Below are positions 1 through 8,302 of a stretch of 61,951 nucleotides of DNA, piece after piece (position 1 is the first letter of the stretch; every line of letters starts with the position of its first letter). The notes under the pieces were generated by a model that did no database searches, was not told the DNA's origin, and saw nothing but the letters and a program-made list of their open reading frames with translations. The position numbers and the translations under genes are program-made. The DNA lies in assembly GCF_000455485.1 (NCBI RefSeq), contig NZ_CBQR020000063.1, forward strand, positions 1 to 61,951. The letters are read 5' to 3'. The stretch comes from Gorillibacterium massiliense. GTDB taxonomy: Bacteria; Bacillota; Bacilli; Paenibacillales; NBRC-103111.

Positions 1-763
1 CGGCTAGGCGCAGCGGCGTCCCGACGTCGATGATATCGCCGGCGTAGTACGAGACCAGCGGCACCTCGGACGTGCCGGCCAGCATTTTATTTTCTCCGGC
101 GACTTCATACACCTGGTCGCGCCCAAGCGGGAAAAACCCGGTGTTCGCCAGCGCCTCCGGGCGAACCATAACCGGCACCTCCAGCAGCGTGAAGCTTTTT
201 GCCAGCAGCAGGTCGACGGCCAACTGCTGAACGGCCCGGTGCAGCAGCGCGCCTGCGCCTTTCAAATAATAGTTGCGGCTGCCTGCCGTCTTGACGCCCC
301 GTGGAATGTCGAGGAGGCCGTGCAGCTCGCCTAATTCCACATGGTCCCGCGCCGTAAAATCAAACACCGGTGGTTCGCCGTATTTGCGCACTTCGACGTT
401 GTCGGCGTCCGATTCACCCTCCGGCGTATCCAGCGAGACGACGTTAGGCACGAGCTCCATCAGCTCCGCAAACTGTTTTTCCGCCTCGGCCAAATCTCCA
501 TCTACCCCATGCAAGTGCCGATTGAGCTCCCGGACCTCCTCTTTCATCCGTTCCGCTCCGGCTTTATCCCCCGAAGTCGCCAGCGCCGCAATTTCCTGGG
601 TCTGGGTGTTCCGGCGGTTCCGCAACGCCTCCGCTTCCTGCTGCAACTGCCTTTTCCGCTCATCCGCGGCCAGCAGCTCCTTGACGGAGAGGGGGATCTT
701 TTTTCCCTCCGCCGCTTTCTGCACTCTTTCCGTATTATTCCGAATCCATTTGATGTCCAACAT
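1..763 (-). CDS. serS: Seryl-tRNA synthetase, N-terminal part (gene runs off the window)
   Basis: Charges tRNA-Ser with serine in the cytoplasm. The visible 254 residues start MLDIKWIRNN, typical of bacterial SerRS. They comprise the long antiparallel coiled-coil arm (about residues 30-105, rich in Glu/Lys/Arg/Leu) and the start of the class II catalytic domain, with the segment around GAGALLHRAVQ and TGFFPLGRDQVYEV. The family is about 425 residues, so roughly 170 C-terminal residues, including motif 3, lie beyond base 1. The ATG at 763-761 follows a purine-rich GAAAGGGAGTG. A T-box leader immediately upstream supports the assignment and points to control by uncharged tRNA-Ser. Confidence 0.95.
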   Translation of the reverse strand, partial: MLDIKWIRNNTERVQKAAEGKKIPLSVKELLAADERKRQLQQEAEALRNRRNTQTQEIAALATSGDKAGAERMKEEVRELNRHLHGVDGDLAEAEKQFAELMELVPNVVSLDTPEGESDADNVEVRKYGEPPVFDFTARDHVELGELHGLLDIPRGVKTAGSRNYYLKGAGALLHRAVQQLAVDLLLAKSFTLLEVPVMVRPEALANTGFFPLGRDQVYEVAGENKMLAGTSEVPLVSYYAGDIIDVGTPLRLA

Positions 764-794
764 AGCTGCCGCACTCCCTTTCGCTCGTTAAAAA

Positions 795-1010
795 TACAAA
801 AAGCGCCCTCATCCGTATGGGACGAGGAGCGCTTCGCTCGCGGTGCCACCCAACTTGACCGATCCTTAAATAGGGTCCGATCCACTTTGGTTCCGCGTTA
901 ACGGGCGGTCCGGTTAACTTAGGCGATCGTTCTGCCGATAAAGAGGAGAGAGAAGGCCTTGGCGATAACGCCTCCGAGTTGGATACTCATCATAGGCAAA
1001 TGGCGGTTTG
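795..1010 (-). promoter_or_regulatory. T-box leader of serS with intrinsic terminator
   Basis: Read on the minus strand, the conserved T-box core AGGGTGGCACCGCG-type sequence lies at 851-839 (reads GGGTGGCACCGCG). It is followed by a GC-rich stem (801-833) ending in TTTTTG, which is the competing terminator. The 5' part contains the stem I region. T-box leaders read through when uncharged cognate tRNA pairs with the specifier and the T-box bulge. Serine specificity is inferred from the downstream gene; I did not fix the specifier codon. Confidence 0.9.
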
Positions 1011-1019
1011 TTTTTTAGT

Positions 1020-1048
1020 AGTATAGCGAATAACTCGGATTAAATCAA
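1020..1048 (-). promoter_or_regulatory. Sigma-A promoter for the serS T-box transcript
   Basis: On the minus strand TTGATT (1048-1043) is followed after 17 bases by TATACT (1025-1020), placing the start just ahead of the T-box leader. Confidence 0.6.
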
Positions 1049-1112
1049 CTCAAGAGAAGACCATTGATCGGAGGTGCAGGAACAGTTGAACATTCGACAA
1101 AATCAGATTATT

Positions 1113-1144
1113 TTGTACAAAAATATCCATTTCCTTGATATACT
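1113..1144 (+). promoter_or_regulatory. Promoter candidate for the HD-GYP gene
   Basis: TTGTAC at 1113-1118 is followed by an extended -10 of the form TGnTATACT (1136-1144). The spacing to TATACT is long at 20 bases, so the extended -10 probably carries the activity. It faces away from the serS promoter. Confidence 0.4.
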
Positions 1145-1202
1145 ATAAATTGGAATATTATTTATTCATAACTCAGGATGCTGTCGATCGAGGTGACGAT
1201 TC

Positions 1203-2210
1203 TTGTCCATGAAGAATCTTTTAGGAAGAAAAGTTAAATTCGATATTGTGAACGACAGAGGACTCGTGATTGTACCTGCTCGCTTTGTGCTGGACCGAGA
1301 TCATTTAAGGCTGCTGGAGCAACATGGTATCGATTATTCGGGGATTGCCCTGATGTCGGACCAGGAGCCTACCGTTTACCAGTCCCTTGTGGAAGTGGCG
1401 ACAGAACGGACGAAAGAGTTGTTCAACCAGATCAAGACGACGAAGAAGGTTCCACTGCTCGAAATCAAAAATGAGCTGATTCCCATCGTACAACAGACGT
1501 CGGAGAATCCGGATGTCTATCAGTTGTTTGAAACCGTAAAAGCTAAAGATGAATATCTCCACAAGCACAGCATTGGAGTGGGGGTACTCGCTACCCTGAT
1601 CGGCAAATGGATGAAGCTTAACGAAGGGGAGATCAGCCTTATTTCACTGGCTGCCGTAATGCATGATGTGGGCAAGTTGATGATCCCCGACGATATTTTG
1701 TTGAAACCAGACAAGCTGACCAAATCTGAATATGAAGAGATGAAGCGGCACACGCTGTATGGTTACGAGATATTAAGAAACACGGTAGGCATCTCGCCGC
1801 GGGTCGCCCTCGTTGCCCTGCAGCACCATGAACGGTCAAGCGGAGGGGGTTATCCCCTGAAATTGAAGGAACGCAAATTGGATATTTTGAGTCGGATTGT
1901 GGCCATTGCAGATGTCTTTCATGCCATGACCTCAAGGCGGCCGTATCATGAAGCGCTGCCCTATCATGAAGTCGTTACGTCCATGCGTGACGGGATGTTT
2001 GGCGAACTGGACCCGGTGATTCTAAAAGTGTTCCTGGATAATATGAACCGGCATCTTATCGGGCAGCGGGTGATGCTTACCGATGGCCGCTGGGGTGAAG
2101 TCGTTTTCCTCAACCCGCATGACGATACGCATCCGCTGATCAAAATCGGCGAAACCTTCCTCGATTTGAACCGAGATCGGGATATTCATATCCAGGAAGT
2201 TATTGTTTAA
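1203..2210 (+). CDS. HD-GYP domain protein, probable c-di-GMP phosphodiesterase
   Basis: A 335-residue soluble protein. An N-terminal region of about 110 residues resembles the DUF3391-like segment seen before HD-GYP domains. It is followed by a complete HD-GYP domain: YLHKHS near residue 122, HD at 154-155 (MHDVGK), KRHT, HH at 208-209 and GYP at 216-218, then AIADVFHAMTSRRPY. All expected metal-ligand motifs are present, so it should be active, probably hydrolysing cyclic di-GMP. The start is taken as TTG at 1203 because GAGGTGA ends six bases earlier; an ATG at 1209 is the alternative. It is a single gene, with its own promoter. Compare the degenerate HD-GYP protein at 55842. Confidence 0.9.
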   Translation: MSMKNLLGRKVKFDIVNDRGLVIVPARFVLDRDHLRLLEQHGIDYSGIALMSDQEPTVYQSLVEVATERTKELFNQIKTTKKVPLLEIKNELIPIVQQTSENPDVYQLFETVKAKDEYLHKHSIGVGVLATLIGKWMKLNEGEISLISLAAVMHDVGKLMIPDDILLKPDKLTKSEYEEMKRHTLYGYEILRNTVGISPRVALVALQHHERSSGGGYPLKLKERKLDILSRIVAIADVFHAMTSRRPYHEALPYHEVVTSMRDGMFGELDPVILKVFLDNMNRHLIGQRVMLTDGRWGEVVFLNPHDDTHPLIKIGETFLDLNRDRDIHIQEVIV

Positions 2211-2220
2211 GTGTACATAT

Positions 2221-4080
2221 CTAGATCAGATTCAGTGTGAAGGGCAGTTCCAGCTTGCATGATTTGGTGGGATGAAGGAGCCTCAGTTTGGTTATGAAAA
2301 CGTCAATCGGCTCCCCGGCATGACCGGCTATAGTTTGATGCTCAATTTCCACCGCCAAAACTTCGGGGTCGAACTCGACGGTCAGGTGAGCTGCCCCGGG
2401 AGCGCTCCAGGTGACGGAAGAGGCGTCAGAATAGGGAGAGATACTGCTAATAAACCGTTCTTCCACATTGCCTGCCGCTGCAAGATCACGAAACTGCAGT
2501 TCGTCCGTCAAGATCAGGTTGCAGATATTTGCCGCGGGGCCGCTGCTTTGCCAGCGGAAGCTGCGGATGAAACCCTCTAGACCGGCTGCTTTCGGATAGG
2601 CTTCAGTTAAGTCCAATTGCATGGCAGCTCCGTCCGACAATTCTTGCCATCCGAGAACGCCCGCTTTATATTGCGGCCCGTCTCCCTGGTGCAGCCCGTT
2701 AATAACCGGCACGGAGTGTCCGGCTGAGGAATTGTTCAGGATTTGATAGCGCCCCGATCCGAAGTAATCTTTCGTATAGAGGCCGTGGCCCAAATCGTTC
2801 AGCAGATTGATGCCCACAGCATGAAGAATGAAGTGCCCCAGATCGTTATGGTTATGGGGCTCTTCGTTATGGCCTCCCTTGGCAGAAAAAGCGACGGGTT
2901 TGCCACTCACAATCCTCTTGTCCACCAGCCAATGCAGGTCGGTGAAATATATGGTTTTTCCCGCAGTATCGTTAGCTCCCAAGGCAGCTGTTAGCATCGC
3001 GGCATCGTCCATCCGGCTCCAAGCCAGATTACGGATGAAAGGCGCCCAGCGGTAGCAATGGTCGTCGTGGAAGCCGGGCAATCCGCCCGCCGCAATGCCG
3101 GATCCTGTCCGTTCCAAAAGACGGGTGAGCAGGCCGGGGTGCAGCCGGGCTTTTTCCGGCGAGTCGGAATAGTTGGCGTAGCAATCGGCGGACAGATTGA
3201 CTTTAGCGGGAAACCCGCTGATGGCGCGAGCTTTTTCCGTTCCCAGCAGATTAATAGTGCCGCCGGTAAAAGCGTACAGCATCTCGGCAAAATATACGTA
3301 ATAGCCGAAGCCGTATTCCCAGTAGCCGACGCCTTCGGCACAGCCGCCATCGTCGCCGTACCCGGACAAGAAGCAGTCGAGGGCGGGGAGAAGTCGGTCC
3401 AACATGGAAGTGAGCTGCTGCCGGTCATCGACGAGCAGAATAGCGGCCATGCCAACGCTGCCTGCGCATACCGCTGACCAATTGTGAGTGGCGGTTTCCC
3501 AGCCAAAGCTATGAGATAGAGTGAAGATCGGGCGGAAGACCCGTCTTTCGATCTCCCTTCGGATGAGTTGCTTGATTCTCGGTGAAAGCCGGTCCTCCAG
3601 CAGGTAAAGCACCTCCGCCAGACTATGGGCCGTTTCCGCTGCAAACAGATCGACCTGTTCGGCGGCCGCAAGGCCGTTGTTTGGAGAAAGATGGGCTGGG
3701 AGGCACCAGGTATATTCGCCGCACATATCCCAGATAGCTTCTTCCAGCGGTCTGAATGCAGCGGGATCGGCGGCTTCCGCCAGCAGACAGCGGATGGTAT
3801 AGGCGGCCAATCTCCCCCGTCTGGAGAAATAGGCAAGTTCGTATTGATCGCGAGCGCCGGTTTCTTCAAAGAGTTGGAACAAGGAATAGGTGATTGGGGG
3901 GAGCGGTTCCCGGTCATAGCGGGCCGCTTCGGCAAGCAGTTGTTGAGTGAACTCCCGGCCATTCTTCTGCTCACTTAGCCGTCGGATGACGGACCTGCCG
4001 AGGTCAAAGGGATATTGGTCCAGGGGATGAGGCGGCGTCGGATGCAAAAACGCCGCATTCAGATTAGATGAATTGAGCAT
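2221..4080 (-). CDS. Heparinase II/III-like polysaccharide-degrading protein
   Basis: A 619-residue protein. It has an N-terminal (alpha/alpha) toroid-like region (about 60-330, with THNW and GYGDDGGCAEGVGYWEYGF) and a C-terminal heparinase II/III-like beta-sandwich (about 370-619). The latter carries HNEEPHNHNDLGHFIL, typical of heparinase-type polysaccharide lyases. No signal peptide is visible, so it probably acts inside the cell on imported oligosaccharides from glycosaminoglycan-like or uronate polymers; the substrate cannot be read from sequence. It has no obvious operon partner: the next gene on the same strand is an efflux operon that ends in a strong terminator. Confidence 0.85.
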   Translation of the reverse strand: MLNSSNLNAAFLHPTPPHPLDQYPFDLGRSVIRRLSEQKNGREFTQQLLAEAARYDREPLPPITYSLFQLFEETGARDQYELAYFSRRGRLAAYTIRCLLAEAADPAAFRPLEEAIWDMCGEYTWCLPAHLSPNNGLAAAEQVDLFAAETAHSLAEVLYLLEDRLSPRIKQLIRREIERRVFRPIFTLSHSFGWETATHNWSAVCAGSVGMAAILLVDDRQQLTSMLDRLLPALDCFLSGYGDDGGCAEGVGYWEYGFGYYVYFAEMLYAFTGGTINLLGTEKARAISGFPAKVNLSADCYANYSDSPEKARLHPGLLTRLLERTGSGIAAGGLPGFHDDHCYRWAPFIRNLAWSRMDDAAMLTAALGANDTAGKTIYFTDLHWLVDKRIVSGKPVAFSAKGGHNEEPHNHNDLGHFILHAVGINLLNDLGHGLYTKDYFGSGRYQILNNSSAGHSVPVINGLHQGDGPQYKAGVLGWQELSDGAAMQLDLTEAYPKAAGLEGFIRSFRWQSSGPAANICNLILTDELQFRDLAAAGNVEERFISSISPYSDASSVTWSAPGAAHLTVEFDPEVLAVEIEHQTIAGHAGEPIDVFITKLRLLHPTKSCKLELPFTLNLI

Positions 4081-4149
4081 GATGAGGAAGCCTCCGGATA
4101 AAAGGGGTGTGTTGCATCATTTTCCACTCTATATCTACTCTCTTATATC

Positions 4150-4200
4150 TTAACAAAAACGGGATGGAGCGGAGGTGTTAACCTCGTCCATCCCGTGTAT
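4150..4200 (-). terminator. Intrinsic terminator of the marR-efflux operon
   Basis: A ten-base perfect stem ACGGGATGGA (4159-4168) / TCCATCCCGT (4187-4196) with an inner GAGG/CCTC stem. On the minus strand it is followed by TTTTTG. Confidence 0.85.
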
Positions 4201-4211
4201 TTTTGCAAATC

Positions 4212-5684
4212 TTAAGCTTCTTTTACCGGCGTAACGACTGGCTCTTCATGAGGAACGACCCTCTTGATAAAGAAAGCCAGGACAAGGGCTGCCACCGTCA
4301 ACCAAGTGGCGACGACGAAGCTGTGGTTGATGCCGAAAATGGTAGCTTGTGCGCTGATGTCAGCCATTTTCGCTTTATCCGTTACATCCACATGGCCCGC
4401 AATAATAAGTTCTTTCGCGTGGGAGGCCGCTTTGTTGGTCATGAGGGTGACCAAGAGGGCGGTACCCAATGCGCCTGAGATGCTCCGTAAGGTCTGGCTG
4501 ACAGCCGAACCGTGGGCGTTGAGTTTGCGAGGCAGTTGGTTCATCCCGGCGGTTTGGATCGTCATCATGAGCATGGACATCCCGAAACTCCGGGAGGTAT
4601 AGATCAGCATCATATGGTTATACGTGGTGGTTGCCGTCAGTTGGCTTAGTTCATAGGTGCAGATCGTCGTAATGATCAAACCGGTTACAGCCAGCCAACG
4701 GGCGCCGACTTTATCGAAAATCGCACCGGTTATCGGCGACATAATGCCCATAATGATCGCACCGGGAAGCATGAGCAGGCCCGATTCCAAAGGCGAAAAG
4801 CCGCGGATGTTTTGCAGGAAAACCGGAAGCAGAATCATGCCGGAGTACATGGCCATGGTTATGATGATGTTGATCAGCGTCGTTAACGAATACATCGGGT
4901 ATTTAAAGACTTTCAGTTCCAAAAGCGGCGTCTTCGTCACTAGGCTGCGCCAGATGAAAAGCGCGATGGCGATGACGCTGACAATGAGGAAGGTAACGAC
5001 GACGGAGTCGTCCCAACCCCTAGATCCGGCTTCGCTGAATCCGTACAAAATCCCGCCAAAGCCGATTGTAGAAAGAACGGTACCGAAGAAGTCCAGCTTT
5101 GGATCGGTGTTCTTCATCACGTCCCGCATGAAGATGGCGCCAAAGATGGCTGCGAAGATCGCAAGGGGCAGGATAATGTAGAATAGCACCCGCCAGTCAT
5201 AATGCTCGACGATCCAGCCGGAAAGCGTAGGGCCGACGGCAGGAGCAAAGATCATGGCGATCCCCATAAGGCCCATCGCTTTGCCGCGTTCGGCCACGGG
5301 GAAAATCGTCAGAACTACGACGGACATCAGAGGCATCAGGATGCCCCCGCCGGCTGCCTGAATGAGGCGCCCAGCCAAGAGCCAGCCGAAGTTTGGCGAA
5401 AAGGCACAAACCGCTGTGCCGATGGCAAAGAGAATGACGGCGATGTTAAACAATTTGCGTGTTGAAAATTTGTTGAAGAGGTAGGCACTAATCGGCACCA
5501 GTACGCCGTTTACCAGCATGTAGCCGTTGGACAGCCATTGGATGGTACTTTCGCCCACGTTCAGGTCCTTCATCATTGAGGGGAAAGCGACATTCAGTAA
5601 GGTTTGACACAATAATGATACGAATGCGGCGATGAGCAAGGATGCCATAATGGGGCCCTTGCGGATGTTTCCGACTGTATTCAC
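4212..5684 (-). CDS. MFS multidrug efflux transporter, DHA2 (EmrB/QacA) family
   Basis: A 490-residue, highly hydrophobic protein with about 14 membrane segments. It has the DHA2 signatures: LNVAFPSMMKDL in TM1, IQWLSNGYMLVNGVLVP, GRLIQAAGGGILMPL and motif C-like GIAMIFAPAVGPTLSG. It should export drugs or toxic metabolites by proton antiport. I place the start at GTG 5684-5682, not the ATG at 5705, because GGGAGGAAG lies just ahead of this GTG and inside the end of the marR gene. The two genes are then separated by one base, which points to translational coupling. The partner MarR regulator is the likely repressor. Confidence 0.9.
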   Translation of the reverse strand: MNTVGNIRKGPIMASLLIAAFVSLLCQTLLNVAFPSMMKDLNVGESTIQWLSNGYMLVNGVLVPISAYLFNKFSTRKLFNIAVILFAIGTAVCAFSPNFGWLLAGRLIQAAGGGILMPLMSVVVLTIFPVAERGKAMGLMGIAMIFAPAVGPTLSGWIVEHYDWRVLFYIILPLAIFAAIFGAIFMRDVMKNTDPKLDFFGTVLSTIGFGGILYGFSEAGSRGWDDSVVVTFLIVSVIAIALFIWRSLVTKTPLLELKVFKYPMYSLTTLINIIITMAMYSGMILLPVFLQNIRGFSPLESGLLMLPGAIIMGIMSPITGAIFDKVGARWLAVTGLIITTICTYELSQLTATTTYNHMMLIYTSRSFGMSMLMMTIQTAGMNQLPRKLNAHGSAVSQTLRSISGALGTALLVTLMTNKAASHAKELIIAGHVDVTDKAKMADISAQATIFGINHSFVVATWLTVAALVLAFFIKRVVPHEEPVVTPVKEA

Positions 5685-5685
5685 T

Positions 5686-6129
5686 CTACACTTCCTCCCG
5701 AGCATCTCTTAGGATGCTTAATATTTTTTGTTGAATGCGGTGAAATTCGTTCTCTTCTTCCACGGACAGTTGAAGCAGAGGCAGGAACATTTTCATTCGA
5801 GTCGCTTCAGTCTCGTTCCATAGCGCTTTTCCTCTATCCGTGAGGGAAAGGTTGACGGCTCTCCGGTCAGTGCCGCTGCGTTCTCTGGTGACCAGATCGG
5901 CTTTCACCATCCGGTCGATAATGCCGCATGTCGTACTGTTGTTTAGATTGAGTTTTGCCGCCAAAAAAGACAGCCCGGCCTGCGGCTGTTCTTTTAAAAT
6001 GCGCAGTGTCATGAGTTGGATCGGCGTGATCCCGTGCTCTTGAGCCACATTCAACATGAGGTGGTAAAAGACTTTATTGACCTCCCGATACGACTGAAAA
6101 ATGTTCGTAATGCGCTGCTCCCTATCCAA
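5686..6129 (-). CDS. MarR family transcriptional regulator
   Basis: A 147-residue winged-helix protein. The helices around LTPIQLMTLRIL-type sequence, LAAKLNLNNSTTCGIIDRMVKADLV (recognition helix) and the wing RERSGTDRRAVNLSLTDRG are all present. It starts with TTG (6129-6127) preceded by GAGGGGAG. It is the first gene of a two-gene operon with the efflux pump at 4212. A perfect 12-bp palindrome sits just after the -10 box of its promoter, so it probably represses itself and the pump until a ligand releases it. Confidence 0.9.
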   Translation of the reverse strand: MDREQRITNIFQSYREVNKVFYHLMLNVAQEHGITPIQLMTLRILKEQPQAGLSFLAAKLNLNNSTTCGIIDRMVKADLVTRERSGTDRRAVNLSLTDRGKALWNETEATRMKMFLPLLQLSVEEENEFHRIQQKILSILRDAREEV

Positions 6130-6160
6130 ATGCTCCCCTCATTCCGTTAGCACTCAAAGT

Positions 6161-6203
6161 TTCGCATGCGAACTATTATCTTTCAAATCAATTGTGTTGT
6201 CAA
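6161..6203 (-). promoter_or_regulatory. Promoter and palindromic operator of the marR-efflux operon
   Basis: On the minus strand TTGACA (6203-6198), 17 bases, GATAAT (6180-6175) is a near-consensus sigma-A promoter. TTCGCATGCGAA (6161-6172) is a perfect 12-bp palindrome starting three bases after the -10, the usual position of a MarR operator. Confidence 0.75.
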
Positions 6204-6235
6204 CTTAAAAAGGGAGGTAAAAAAACATTTCATTA

Positions 6236-6335
6236 AAGATAACGTTTACAATTTTCCCTACTGATCAAACCCTCATTCTTCAAGCAAAATTTGAAAACGA
6301 TTGCGATTAAAATTAGTTGGAAGTAAGCGCTTTAA
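6236..6335 (+). promoter_or_regulatory. Three cre-like boxes (CcpA-type) between marR and dinB-like gene
   Basis: Compared by eye with WTGNAANCGNWNNCW. 6291-6305 (TTGAAAACGATTGCG) matches 14 of 15 positions. 6236-6250 (AAGATAACGTTTACA) and 6321-6335 (AAGTAAGCGCTTTAA) match 13 each. They lie upstream of the promoter at 6354 and could serve either divergent gene. The region is AT-rich, so chance matches are possible. Confidence 0.35.
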
Positions 6336-6353
6336 TAAGACAAATATGTATAG

Positions 6354-6381
6354 TTGCACCCGAAAAAAATACACTTATAAT
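6354..6381 (+). promoter_or_regulatory. Sigma-A promoter of the first DinB-like gene
   Basis: TTGCAC (6354-6359), 16 bases, TATAAT (6376-6381), 42 bases before the start codon. Confidence 0.6.
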
Positions 6382-6423
6382 AGGAAAAGTATGGAACCCA
6401 TTAAATCGTAAAGAGGGAAAATA

Positions 6424-6924
6424 ATGAAGGATCCGCAGCAAGTGGTACACTTATATCAATATCATATATGGGCGAATCACCGGGTTATTGACCACATGAA
6501 GAAACTGCCGGATGAAATCTTTACCCGCGAGATAAAAAGCGCATTTCCTACCTTGCAGCAAGGGCTTGCGCATATTTGCTATATCGATAGGATCTGGTTT
6601 GGCGTCCTGGAAGGGAAAACATACGAGCACATTTTGGCGGAAACGGAAGCTGAGATGATCGAGTTGAAATATTTGACACTGCCTGAGTTGGAGATGGTAT
6701 TCGCGGATATGGCGGGGAGGTATTCCTCATATCTGGCGGCAGAAGACAATCTGGAACGAATCGTGATTTCGAAACACCCTCGGTTCGGACCGTTGGAAAC
6801 GCCGATATCGGAGCTGGTGCGACATGTGGTGAATCACGGCACCTATCACCGTGGGATGATTTGTGCCATGCTGCATCAGTTGGGTTACAGTGGTGTGAAT
6901 ACGGACTACATATTTTTTAATTAA
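6424..6924 (+). CDS. DinB family protein
   Basis: A 166-residue four-helix-bundle protein of the DinB/YfiT metal-binding superfamily. Histidines fit the usual His triad: one in the second helix (GLAHICYIDRIWFGVL) and two in HVVNHGTYHRGMI. Family members include bacillithiol- or mycothiol-dependent S-transferases; this is family knowledge, and the substrate here is unknown. The RBS AAAGAGGG precedes the ATG. A second, unrelated-length DinB-like gene lies 800 bases downstream, beyond a divergent zinc-finger regulator. Confidence 0.85.
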   Translation: MKDPQQVVHLYQYHIWANHRVIDHMKKLPDEIFTREIKSAFPTLQQGLAHICYIDRIWFGVLEGKTYEHILAETEAEMIELKYLTLPELEMVFADMAGRYSSYLAAEDNLERIVISKHPRFGPLETPISELVRHVVNHGTYHRGMICAMLHQLGYSGVNTDYIFFN

Positions 6925-6939
6925 TCGAAGGATTTGGCT

Positions 6940-6985
6940 GAAAAAGGCCCGCGTGCGCATGGTTGCGCTTCGCGGGCTTTTATAT
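6940..6985. terminator. Bidirectional terminator between dinB-like and CGNR genes
   Basis: Stem GCCCGCG (6946-6952) / CGCGGGC (6970-6976), with AAAA before and TTTT after, so it works for both converging genes. Confidence 0.8.
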
Positions 6986-7003
6986 TATATGAGGCTTGAG
7001 CAC

Positions 7004-7561
7004 TTACTCGGATTTATTTTCCTTTTGCCGGGCGCGAAAACGGCGGACTTTCATGAGGTTCCCGCAAGCTGCGTCGGAGCAATAGCGCTTAGAACGATTG
7101 CGGGTACTGTCGTAATACACCCACAAGCAGTTAGGATTGTCGCATACCCGAATTCGGGATATCTCTCCTTCAACCAAAGTCTGGGCGAAGGATGCGGCGA
7201 TATCGGCCAGCACTTGATGCCAATCGTGCTTTAGCGGGGCGCTCTCTAATCGATAGCCCTCATCCGTTTCCGTCAAGCGGCGGACCATGGATCCCTGTGC
7301 CATGGCGGTATTCAATTCATTCATGGCATCACTGGAAAGGCGGCTTCCCGCCGTCAGGATGTATACCATTTGGAGAAGCACGGAGCGCAGCTTCTTCAAC
7401 TCCGCCAATTCATCTTCGTTCGGGGGCCGGTAAACGGAAAGACGATGGTCAGACAACCATTTTTTCACCCATTCCGGATCGGTTAACGAATCATGAACAG
7501 CACCATTTGCCCGCCATTCCCGCCACTCGCTATTCAAAAAATCATCCCAAAGCATAACCAT
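7004..7561 (-). CDS. CGNR zinc-finger (ABATE domain) putative regulator
   Basis: A 185-residue protein. The N-terminal two thirds are an ABATE-like ligand-sensing domain. The C-terminus carries the CGNR zinc finger: CDNPNCLWVYYD, then RYCSDAACGNLMKVRRFRAR, giving four cysteines and the CGN-x-x-K-x-R-R-x-R motif. Proteins of this class are predicted stress-induced transcription regulators. It is divergent from the second DinB-like gene (7721) and may control it; a direct repeat in the shared spacer is a candidate site. Confidence 0.85.
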   Translation of the reverse strand: MVMLWDDFLNSEWREWRANGAVHDSLTDPEWVKKWLSDHRLSVYRPPNEDELAELKKLRSVLLQMVYILTAGSRLSSDAMNELNTAMAQGSMVRRLTETDEGYRLESAPLKHDWHQVLADIAASFAQTLVEGEISRIRVCDNPNCLWVYYDSTRNRSKRYCSDAACGNLMKVRRFRARQKENKSE

Positions 7562-7623
7562 ACCCTCGATTCACTTGCCATCATCTTGTATCGGTTTTGA
7601 TTGTAACAGGTTAAATTTTGTTT

Positions 7624-7698
7624 TGCTAGTTACTTGTGCTGGTTGTAGGATTCTGGTAAGGTATGGGTGTAACCACTTAAAACATTTATGCTAGTTAC
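7624..7698. repeat. Direct repeat TGCTAGTTAC in the CGNR/DinB spacer
   Basis: TGCTAGTTACTTG starts at 7624 and TGCTAGTTACATG at 7689 in the 159-base spacer between the divergent genes. Twelve of 13 bases match. It could be a regulator binding site. Confidence 0.45.
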
Positions 7699-7720
7699 AT
7701 GATTAAAGGGAGATGCCGAA

Positions 7721-8203
7721 ATGGAGAAAATGGAGCAGTTGCTTAACCAATGGGATTTTAATTTGGATAAGGAAGATTGGTATCCGCCTCTTGGGGAAGT
7801 ATTGAAAGGAGTGACGGAAGAGCAGGCGGATTGGAAGCCAGCTGGGGCTGCCGCCAACACGATTCGGGAGACAGTTCGCCACTTGTTGTTTTACAAGGAG
7901 CGTTTACTTTACCGGTTGACCGGTGAGGAAACGGAATATCCTTCCGGCATCACCAACGAGGATACGTTTTTTAAAGATCATGGGGGAGAATTGAGTTGGG
8001 GAGAGCTTGCCGAAAAGCTGTTCGCCGTTCACCGCAAACTGAGGGATGAACTGGCCAAGCTTATGGAGGCTGATTATGAAAAGCCGCTAGGCAGCGGTCA
8101 AGTAGGCTCATGGGCGACGAGTCTCGTCTTGCACGACGCCTATCATACCGGGCAAATCGTGCTGCTGCGCAAGCTGCAAGGATCGTGGCCGGCGCGCCGA
8201 TAA
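7721..8203 (+). CDS. DinB superfamily protein
   Basis: A 160-residue DinB-like four-helix bundle with NTIRETVRHLLFYKERLLYRL and, near the C-terminus, VLHDAYHTGQIVLLRKLQG, where the HDAYH histidines match the family metal site. The role is probably thiol-dependent detoxification or an unknown metal-dependent reaction. It starts at an ATG after AAGGGAGATG. It is divergent from the CGNR regulator and followed by its own terminator. Confidence 0.85.
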   Translation: MEKMEQLLNQWDFNLDKEDWYPPLGEVLKGVTEEQADWKPAGAAANTIRETVRHLLFYKERLLYRLTGEETEYPSGITNEDTFFKDHGGELSWGELAEKLFAVHRKLRDELAKLMEADYEKPLGSGQVGSWATSLVLHDAYHTGQIVLLRKLQGSWPARR

Positions 8204-8226
8204 ACCAAACGGATAGTGATATAATG

Positions 8227-8272
8227 AAAAAGATCGAACAGGGGCGGATGCCTCCATGCTCGATCTTTTTTG
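8227..8272 (+). terminator. Intrinsic terminator of the second DinB-like gene
   Basis: Stem AGATCGA (8231-8237) / TCGATCT (8260-8266) with flanking A and T runs. Confidence 0.8.
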
Positions 8273-8302
8273 CTACTGCAGAGTTAATTTCCGCTAACAA
8301 AG

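Noticed and set aside
4752-4800. Possible CRISPR or tandem repeat array anywhere in the window
   Set aside because: No run of regularly spaced direct repeats with unique spacers was found; the only regular array is the palindrome set at 14642-14826, whose spacers and arms do not fit CRISPR.
6212-6310. AAGGGAGG followed by a 30-codon open frame starting with ATT
   Set aside because: ATT is almost never used as a start outside infC, and the peptide has no recognisable pattern; the stretch is better read as regulatory DNA.
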